A stretch of 16,743 nt of DNA, from positions 1 to 16,743 of the forward strand of contig NAOQ01000821.1 in NCBI GenBank assembly GCA_002751075.1, given 5' to 3'. The position numbers and the translations under genes were made by a program. This DNA comes from Ichthyophonus hoferi. Taxonomy: Eukaryota; Opisthokonta; Ichthyosporea; Ichthyophonida; Ichthyophonidae. The notes below the pieces were generated by a model. That model was not told the DNA's origin, did not search any database, and saw only the letters and a list, made by a program, of their open reading frames with translations. Of this stretch, positions 9,998 through 16,743 are shown one piece after another. The stretch's first letter is position 1. Every line of letters starts with the position of its first letter.

Positions 9998-10509
9998 TTA
10001 ATAGAAATAACCGAGGATCTTTCCTCCGGTGTGCTTGCGGCGGGCCTCCTCGTGGTCGATGATACCGGCAGAGGTGGTGAGCACAATGAAGCCGAACTGG
10101 CGAGAGGGAAGGAGGTTGTTGGTCCAGGTGTCGATCTCCTTGACTCCAACATCGAAGCGGGGGCTGTTAATTGGGAAATAGGTTAAAACACTAAGACAAA
10201 ATATACTCGAATATAAGACATTGATATCAAGTCGTCCAGAATGTACACCACAAATTATACGTGTAATACAAATATTACTAACCTGATAACTCCGCACTTG
10301 TTAAGGCGGCCGTTAAGATCGATAACAATCTTGCCAGCGCGGTGGTCGTCAACAACCTCGAACTCTCCGATGTAACCGTGCTTCATCATGACCTGGAGGA
10401 ACTTGATGAAGACCTTGGAAGAGGGGCGGATGATCACCTGACGCTTGCCCTTGGACTCAGCGTTGTAGATGTTCCTAAGAGCATCGTTCAAAACACTCAT
10501 GCGCACCAT
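9998..10509 (-). CDS. 40S ribosomal protein uS8 (S15a/S22), two coding exons
   Basis: uS8 is a structural protein of the small cytosolic ribosomal subunit that binds the central domain of 18S rRNA. The coding exons are 10509-10283 (227 bases) and 10163-9998 (166 bases, including TAA). Together they give 130 residues, the usual length for eukaryotic uS8. Diagnostic segments are [13 protein letters not shown] (about residues 21-33), [11 protein letters not shown] (41-51), DDHRAGKIV (54-62), [13 protein letters not shown] (67-79), [16 protein letters not shown] (95-110) and [16 protein letters not shown] (112-127). The ATG at 10509 gives the expected [11 protein letters not shown] start; an in-frame ATG further upstream lies in the presumed intron. 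The sequence is intact with no break. The coding exons are markedly more GC-rich than the flanks, as in highly expressed ribosomal protein genes. No neighbouring host gene was recognised. Confidence 0.97.
10164..10282 (-). other. spliceosomal intron in uS8 (119 bases, phase 2)
   Basis: Read on the minus strand, the donor is AG|GTTAGTA and the acceptor AATTAACAG|CCCCCGC. Splicing completes a Ser codon (AG + C) and joins GVI to SPRF, exactly restoring the conserved uS8 sequence. A TTTTAAC sequence about 20 bases before the acceptor could serve as the branch site. The intron is AT-rich and no C/D-box snoRNA motifs were seen in it. Confidence 0.95.
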
Positions 10510-11150
10510 CTTTGCGTTGTCTGCAAGACAAAATCTATAAGTCAATTCCAAAACATAGTCCCTTAAGAACTCTTGTACATGGTGAATAAAAAATAAACCC
10601 TTCCGTTAAAGCTATTAATTGACAATATAAAATGCTTAAAACATCCATGTAGCCAACCATTTTACTTAAAATACACAACGAATGGAAGAATATTCCCTTC
10701 CAAGGTATAGTAAGTCGAGACACGTCTAGCTTTTCAAGACCATCTATAATGTAAACAATAATATATCTAGGGATTTGTTCATGCACAAGGGTGTCCATCG
10801 GATTCCTAGTGCAACAAACCCATAATACGAAATATATTTCAAAAAATGTGCATTGGCGGTTGCAAACTAAAATGTTCGCAAACGACTCCGCAACATAGTT
10901 ACAACTATGAACTAAGGGTATCGCAATGGTCATTTCAAGACCCTTTCTCGTCCATCATTGACCAACACATAACTAACTAATAAAAATAAAATGTCCAATG
11001 TATCGGATTAAATCTATTATAATCCGGATACAATCGATTATAATCTCCATATATCAGGATGTCTTTGGTGTTGATGTATGAAATAAAGTCGAAGAATAGT
11101 AACTAGGACGTAAAATTATAATTCAACATCAATCGGAAACATACTATGAG
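10510..11150 (-). promoter_or_regulatory. uS8 5' leader with probable 5'UTR intron
   Basis: On the minus strand TTTTGTCTTGCAG ends at 10521, followed by the 11-base stretch ACAACGCAAAG and then the ATG at 10509. A pyrimidine-rich run ending in CAG so close to the start codon is typical of an intron in the 5'UTR. Candidate donors are GTATGT at 11144-11139 and GTTAGT at 10977-10972; neither can be chosen from sequence alone. The first would make an intron of about 620 bases. The minus-strand frame at 10933-10535 (132 codons) lies in this region but resembles nothing and would be within the leader intron. Upstream, ACCCTTGTACCCTTGT (11181-11196, plus strand) is a tandem motif that may belong to the promoter. 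Confidence 0.6.
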
Positions 11151-11196
11151 GTTAACAGGCTAAGCGAAAGAGATATCATCACCCTTGTACCCTTGT

Positions 11197-12900
11197 ATTT
11201 CAATCGCCCGACCCCTAAAAAGAGCTTAGGACATAATCTTAGTCAAGCCAATCATAAGTCGGATTGTTGAGAATTATCCTAGATGTACAATTTTCATGAT
11301 TTTATTAATTTAAAATATAATACATATTTTTAATTGCTTTATTTATTGTTTTTGTTTAATTTATGGATTATTTTATTTATAAATTACTATTTAAATATAC
11401 CGCGACTTCTGAATGTTGATCCCACATATTAGATTAATCTTGTACACGTGGTGACTCCAATATAAGTTCAAGTACCTCACAGCAGCGTTGGTGTTGTTGA
11501 GTTTGTGACTTGGTGTATTTAGTTATTTATTTGGTAGTTCTTATTGTATTTTTGTTGTATTTTTGTTGTTGTTTATTTTTATTATTATTATTATTTTTGC
11601 ACAAATACTGACGGTATATCGTAGAATTTGTGCGATCCTCCGTAATCAATGTGCACATATTAACTGCCTTAGTTGGACCAGCTTAAGAGAACCACTCACT
11701 GACAGCTGACAACTGAAGCATAAATTATTAGTAGTGTTTTAAGAAAGCTCAGACAACTTGGTCGCCTCTGTTCTTTCTAATTTTTCTTGAAATTTTTTTG
11801 AATAAAGTTGGAGAAGTAAACAATGATGTTTTTGAGTTGTGGAAATGTACAATACTACAGCAAAGAACACTAGCAAGCTTTATACAGGAATTTTGTGCTT
11901 GTAGTTGGGTGTTCAGCTTAATAATATAAGTAGCCGACCTATGTTAATGAGCAAGATTTTGCTTGTCAGAGGGTGTGTGATGAGTAGATATAATAACTGA
12001 AAATGTTAACCAAGTTTTGCGAAGTGTTGTTATGGGAGTATTATAGTGATTTTCTTGTAATAATAGCGGTCTACGTGGTTGAATTTGAAAGATATCCGTG
12101 TCTTTGACAACTAGAAGACTTGTGTTAACAAATCTATTTGAACTTGGGAATTGGCGAAGCTTTATTGTAAAAGAAATAAAGTGAGAGTATAGCCAGGCTT
12201 GTCTTGCGATATGTAACAGCAGTTATTCCAGTAGACTAGCTAGAATTATAGGTTGTCATTTATCTTTTTTGAATATATTGAAAACATTTATGAAATGCAT
12301 TTCTAATATTGACTGCTAAGGTGAATTTGAGTTCTTGGACAACAGTTTTTTATTTAGTAGGTTTATAAAATATTGTACACAATAGGTCAACTGGTGTGTG
12401 GTGCTAGTCGTTGCTAATAATTATGGAAAATGGGTCATGATATTATGAAGCGTTAGGAGATTAATTGATGGCCTAAAATGAATATTGTTCCTATCCCTGC
12501 TACCTTCAATTGGATCAATAATATTACTAATATGTCAATGTAAATCAGTCAGTGTCTAGATTAATGGCAGCCAATTGTACAATATTATGTAAATTATTGA
12601 AATAATATTGTTAAGCAAGCAAGGTATGGGCATACGATCTATATAGCAAATCAGTGTAATGGCAAGCAACTGGTTTTTCTTTATACTGATAAGATTAAAG
12701 TCAAACATTATTAATTGTTGGGAATAATAAGTCGAGATAAAGACTTATATTTGTTTAGAAGGAGAGCGAGTACTAAATTAAAGGGTGTTTTAACGTGTTC
12801 TTTTGCCTTTTGCATACAGATTTGGTAAGACAATTTTATTACTGAACAAATCAGCAAGACTTGTCTTAGGCAGGATGCCTAAGCAATGAGTTATCTAGAC
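11197..12900. other. AT-rich region without a gene
   Basis: No open frame of useful length exists on either strand. An (ATT)n run lies at 11581-11596, next to repeated GTATTTTTGTT sequence. A CACGTG and a nearby ATATAAG at about 11447-11465 look promoter-like, but no gene follows. About 11800-12400 is T- and G-biased on the plus strand, without a recognisable product. Confidence 0.5.
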
Positions 12901-12929
12901 CCCAAAACATATGATTTGAAATAGCTTAT

Positions 12930-13100
12930 TATACTCGCGAGTTTCTCTGTCATTGGCTGGTTCAATTTTGATCGATTATCTTTGATTGGCATTTAACACC
13001 AATAGCCTACATCAACTATTTCTCCAAGACTACATAGTGATAGTAATTGCTAATAATATTAAATGATTATAGCTATATAAATAAATGCCCAAATTAATTA
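12930..13100 (+). mobile_element. LTR-like fragment sharing the promoter/poly(A) module
   Basis: ACTACATAG at 13029 is followed by AATAAATGC at 13080, a spacing of 51 bases. The same pair occurs at 14157/14211 (54 bases) and in variant form at 16530/16584 (54 bases), with looser matches between. CCAAT-type boxes lie upstream at about 12952-13002, and a TATATAA overlaps the poly(A)-like signal. It is probably a decayed LTR of the same family. Its outer ends were not identified. Confidence 0.55.
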
Positions 13101-13661
13101 AATATCCCTGTTTAAACAGCAATTATTACTCAGGGAGTGTTGTTAGTGATCTATCTCCCCATAGCATTCCCCAATTCGTCTATATTCTCTATCCTGGATA
13201 ATGGTGTTTATTTCTAATCATTAATTAATTATGACTATAATTATTTCGTCTATATTGTTTATATTGCAAATGGTCGATCTCCCTGATAAGTTTCCTCAGT
13301 TAATATACAGTATCTATCTCCTAGATTAATATTTATTCTATTTATTGAAATCTTTGACCTTGTGTGTATTAGAACCTTATATACTATGATGACAAATGCC
13401 ACTACTTGGGATCACTCCATTGCATACCCAATCGCTGTGGTCCTTTAACACCATTATCACCCCTACTTCCTTATGCCTCCACAACATCATGCTATGACTC
13501 CTATCAATCTAGATTAGGTCTATCTATATTAAGTTAATACTGCTATTGATTAGTATCATCTATCAGATTAATCAAGCATTTCAGTCAGGACGTAATCCAT
13601 ATTTAGAAAGTAGTTGACCGACTTCAACTATCTTGACCATCATTGTGGACTCTTTAAATGT
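13101..13661. other. spacer between LTR-like fragments
   Basis: No gene was recognised. About 13385-13510 is richer in C than the surroundings and may be old coding sequence, but its reading resembles nothing known to me. Short repeats of CGTCTATATT occur at 13178 and 13247. Confidence 0.45.
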
Positions 13662-14290
13662 TGTCATACATGGTTATTGTGTATATTGTTTGTATGTATT
13701 AGGAATTTAAATATGGTATCTAGTAACATGCCTCTCAAGATGTGAGTTTAGAAAACATCCACTTAAGTATACTTTTATATTAATAATAGAAAACCCAACA
13801 ACGTAATACAATAATCAAGATTGTCTTTAATTAAGTAGCAGCTAATCCAAATTAGTAATAAGTTTATAGAAACACTATTGTTAAATCTTTCAGAATTCAG
13901 AAGAGGCTTTTTGATCACAAAGACTCACCAAGGCCCTTAGTTAACAAATCTTGGTTATTGCAATATATGACAAAATAGTGATCTAAAACGAACTTTCCAA
14001 ATAACTCTAGCATTTAAGTTGAGATTTCAGGGTTTCCACATATGTTGAGTTTTTACTCCTATTTTTATGTCAACTCAATGTTTAATTTACACCATATAAC
14101 CAAGCAACACAACTAGGCTATGTTTTGACTAGCAGGTCTTTTTTTCTTCTTCAAAAACTACATAGTTAGAAGTTAAGCTCTTAATCGGAACCACTTAAAT
14201 CTCATATAGAAATAAATGCTTGTGACTTTAAGTTTGAATCTTTATTTGTGTAAGTAATAACTTTAAAAAATCAAGTAGGTAATAGTAAAA
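13662..14290 (+). mobile_element. probable LTR of a copia-like element (copy A)
   Basis: This begins TGTCATACATGG, where the similarity to copy B starts abruptly, as expected of an LTR beginning with TG. Blocks shared in order with copy B: TGTCATACATGG (13662), CTCTCAAGAT (13732), TATAGAAACA (13865), GGTTTCCA (14031) and CAAGCAACA (14101). From about 14130 it continues into the module shared with 13029-13088 and 16530-16592, including ACTACATAG and the poly(A)-like AATAAATGC at 14211. The right end is uncertain, near 14270-14290. The copy is old, given its divergence from the other copies. Confidence 0.6.
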
Positions 14291-15078
14291 AAAGAAAAAA
14301 AGGGTTTTGGAAGCAGAAGTCTGCTAGGTCAACAGCTTCAGTAAGAAACTGTACAAACAACGCAAAGAAGATAAGAGACTAGTTTAGTTTTGATTTAGAA
14401 AAATCTCTAAAGCAAGACTTGGGCGACACTTTTGATATCTGCAAGGACTATTAGACAACCTTAAGTGACTCCAGCTTTGACTCTGTAACTGCTGGATCCT
14501 GTACGTCAACTAGTTTATATCTTGAGTCAACACATAACTGCAACTACTGACAATAAATAGGATACAGACACTTAAATCTGGATTGGTTTTCAGATATATC
14601 TATTGGCAAAGATCAATAATTCTTTATTATTGTAATTATTTTACTTATGCAATAAAAAATTTTTATGTAAATGAGTCCTTAGTAATTTGATTTTTATTAT
14701 TCATGTTATTTTTGGTTTTTTTAGAGTAGTCTGTTTTTAAGTAACTCGAGTTATTTGAACCTGAAGTCACACCAAATATGGGTTTTAGATGTTGGTACGT
14801 TGGAGTAGAACACCTAGTGTATACTTGGAGAAGAATAACTCCCAAATATGAGGACATCGTAAATGACATATTTTTTATATAACGTAGCATCTGTATGCAC
14901 CATTTATAGTGATAATCATGATTAGGTTACTTGAATATTATTGTGATTGGACATTACATTAATAAGTATAAATATGTTAGACAAATTATTGACTTGGTTG
15001 TGTAAGTACATTTTTTTCAGTATGTATAGGCTTGGATTAATTGGATCAACTCATGTAAAGTAGCATGGTGTATGGTAC
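14291..15078 (+). mobile_element. decayed internal sequence between copies A and B
   Basis: About 14395-14530 is coding-like on the plus strand, reading DLEKSLKQDLGDTFDICKDY and then a Ser/Thr-rich stretch, with higher GC than its flanks. It sits where a gag start would be expected after an LTR, but no domain was recognised. From about 14560 to 15078 the sequence is AT-rich. The minus-strand frame at 14890-14663 is not convincing. The internal region is degraded and far too short for a whole element. Confidence 0.4.
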
Positions 15079-15505
15079 TGTCATACATGGGTAGTGCGTA
15101 AATTTGCTTTTTGTATTAAGAATACAAATGTCAAATAGTATTTTATCTCTCAAGATATGGGTCTAGCAAATTGTCACTCACATATATGCCTACATTAGGC
15201 AATTAGAAAGTCCAGAAGTATAGTACTGCAATTAATATAAACAGTAGTTAATTCATTTTATTCATGTGTATAGAAACATTATTACTAAAAATCCTCCTAA
15301 TTTGAAAAATGACTGGACTAGAACTCTTAATTTGTAATTTTATCTACTATTTCATAAGGCAGAGTAGCTACATGTACCAAATCTTCAGATAATAGTGAGT
15401 GTTAAGTTGTCATTTGGGGTTTCCATGTATTATGGGTTTAAATCCCAACTGTAACCTAATATCAAGTTTTTGTTTGAAGTCTTCTACACTTATCTGCAAG
15501 CAACA
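15079..15505 (+). mobile_element. probable partial LTR (copy B)
   Basis: A direct repeat of 13662-14109, 1417 bases downstream. The five shared blocks lie at 15079, 15147, 15269, 15418 and 15497. Spacings between blocks are 68, 122, 149 and 79 bases, against 70, 133, 166 and 70 in copy A. Similarity ends around CAAGCAACA; the promoter/poly(A) module seen in copy A is not found here. Just downstream the sequence changes to coding type. The divergence between the copies indicates great age. Confidence 0.65.
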
Positions 15506-15963
15506 ATCAGCATCAAGAAGAAACAGACAACTCGGACGAACAAATCCCAATCAAGAAAACTAGGGAACGCAATCACTATGAGCCAGTGACTACCAGATTA
15601 GGGACTGCATACCCAGGGGCTTCTCACAAGGTAATTCAATAAGTGACATTTATTGCAGCATGCTTTCAACAGGTGCCTTATATCACTGCCAATTGGCATA
15701 GACTAAAGTTTGATCCAGGAGATTCAATATTATATGGGGACAAAACTTCAGCCATCCATTTGAGCTCCTATAAATACGTACCTGAAAATACGCATTACAC
15801 TGCAGTAAAATTTTATTCCATCAGGAAGGCCGTCAGCAACAATGAAATAGAAGTGAGAGGGATATCTAGCAAAGACCAGGCGGCCGACTGCCTCACCAAG
15901 TGCCAAGGACCCCACCCTTTTCAACAAGTCAAACATCTTCTTCTCCTGACCCAAGGACCTTAA
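15478..15963 (+). mobile_element. Ty1/copia pol fossil, RNase H C-terminal end
   Basis: The stretch 15643-15963 is open for 106 codons and is the C-terminal part of a copia-type RNase H. It carries LYGDKTSAIHLS (residues 30-41), matching the family's [IV]xxDNQSAIxLx block; a segment aligned with the usual RxKHIDxxxHFIRE (residues 49-62, including TAVKFYSIRK); and DQAADCLTK (78-86), the near-universal QxADxLTK ending, followed by the usual short tail. Upstream, 15478-15630 is also coding-like and acidic to basic (QIPIKKTRERNHYEP), reminiscent of the linker before the reverse transcriptase. Only the end of pol is present, so the element is broken. The family assignment is firm; the parent element's limits are not. 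Confidence 0.82.
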
Positions 15964-16064
15964 CTTTATGTGACCTCATACACCCATGGAGAACGTGGGC
16001 AACTACACCAGGATCCTCACAAACATTTCTCTTCTGCAACCTCAAAAATTAAGTTATTGAGCTT

Positions 16065-16640
16065 GTGGGGAAGTCTCCGAGATATTCATGACGATCCGGT
16101 CCACTGCACTGTTATAGCTCATTCTTTTATTACTATTTATTCTATGGTATATTATATTTTTTTATTGCGGTTTACATTTATATTTATCTACTTTTTAGAA
16201 TGGCTCTTTAGCCAGCTACCTCATCGGTGTAGCTACTTGCAAATTGTCTGTTGTCAAATTAATCTTTCAGGTTGAAAGATATTACCCAATTAAAACATTA
16301 TGCAATTAAATCACTAACAGTTCATGTATAAATTGATTGAATTGTCAGCATTATAGAATTAATAAAACAAAACTAGTAATAAGCAAATGTATTATACCAT
16401 AGAATAAAAAGAAATAAAAGAATAAGTCATAGCAGTTCAATGACCTGGATCGCCATGAATATTTTGGATAGTTTTTAAACTTTTATTGAGCAACACTAGT
16501 ATGCCTAACAGATCAGCCTTCTACCACAAACTATATAATCAGAGGGTAGGCTCTTGTTCAGGCCCACTTAAATTTCTTATTATAATAAATGCTTGTTATA
16601 TGCTTGTTATATGCTAGTTAATAACTTTATAAATAACTTT
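16065..16640 (+). mobile_element. probable 3' LTR of the copia fossil (copy C)
   Basis: This follows the RNase H piece after about 100 bases. GTGGGGAAG at 16065-16073 is a candidate polypurine tract. The right part holds a TATA-like ACTATATAA at 16530 and AATAAATGC at 16584, the same module found at 13029 and 14157, flanked by matching CCACTTAAAT (14181 and 16564 regions). The centre (16375-16468) matches the fragment at 7167-7255. The minus-facing half and exact ends are unclear, and the TGTCATACATGG start of copies A and B was not found here. It may therefore be a related LTR and not the same subfamily. Confidence 0.55.
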
Positions 16641-16743
16641 ATAACCTTATCTAATCATGGTCAAATTTGCAAATTTACAGCAAGAGGACTCACAAAGAGA
16701 CATTATATTAATTCACAGCACAAGACGTTATTGGCATGAAATC
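16641..16743. other. right-edge flank, unassigned
   Basis: About 100 bases after the last LTR-like module. It contains no recognisable primer-binding site or gene and is cut by the window edge. Confidence 0.4.

Noticed and set aside
9922-10152. Minus-strand frame of 76 codons over uS8 exon 2
   Set aside because: It is an alternative frame of the uS8 coding exon and its 3' flank.
10342-10566. Plus-strand frame opposite uS8 exon 1
   Set aside because: Antisense shadow of the GC-rich uS8 exon.
10535-10933. Minus-strand frame of 132 codons upstream of uS8
   Set aside because: No known motif and AT-rich codon use unlike the uS8 exons; it lies in the presumed leader intron and ends just before the splice acceptor.
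15395-15446. tRNA or SINE promoter: B-box-like GGGTTTAAATCCC at 15434 with an A-box-like sequence about 38 bases upstream
   Set aside because: No cloverleaf can be formed. The similarity with copy A extends far on both sides, which fits an LTR-like repeat better than a SINE head, and copy A does not keep the B-box.
16065-16275. Plus-strand frame 15970-16275 as a gene after RNase H
   Set aside because: Its second half is a hydrophobic reading of T-rich probable LTR sequence, with no motif.
1-16743. CRISPR arrays, bacterial defence systems, complete transposons
   Set aside because: The spliced ribosomal protein gene shows eukaryotic DNA; no spaced direct repeats of CRISPR type and no intact transposase or pol were found.

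Overview
The window is AT-rich eukaryotic nuclear DNA, gene-poor and littered with decayed retrotransposons. The only host gene I can name is on the minus strand at 9998-10520. It encodes cytosolic ribosomal protein uS8 (RPS15A, yeast RPS22), with one intron in the coding sequence and a clear splice acceptor 11 bases before the ATG, so there is probably also a 5'UTR intron. Its coding sequence is much richer in G and C than its surroundings. The organism cannot be placed from this: the uS8 residues mix animal/fungal-like stretches (KHTGGKILG ending) with plant/alga-like ones (VLNDAL start, [11 protein letters not shown]). A repeat-rich fungus or a protist would fit equally well.

Layout. 1-326: a 9-bp minisatellite running off the left edge. 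327-4440: no recognisable gene; it contains a purine-rich tract (1081-1290) and a cluster of four hairpins (1927-2122). 4500-5080: a fossil of the reverse transcriptase/RNase H end of a Ty1/copia element. 5598-6820: a large diverged palindrome whose two arms are head-to-head copies of one gag-like sequence. 7100-7300: an LTR-like fragment. 7340-7629: an unidentified stretch that is open on both strands. 7630-9990: nothing convincing. 9998-about 11150: uS8 with its presumed leader. 11150-12900: AT-rich, no gene. 12900-16743: an LTR-retrotransposon graveyard, with a direct-repeat pair (13662-about 14110 and 15079-about 15505), a recurring promoter/poly(A)-signal module (around 13030, 14157 and 16530), a clear copia RNase H C-terminal coding piece (15643-15963) and a likely 3' LTR after it.

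No CRISPR array, bacterial-type operon, tRNA, rRNA or intact mobile element was found. Nothing here adds up to a new multi-gene system. The most unusual structures are the gag-like palindrome, the hairpin cluster, and the set of related LTR fragments packed into the last 4 kb.
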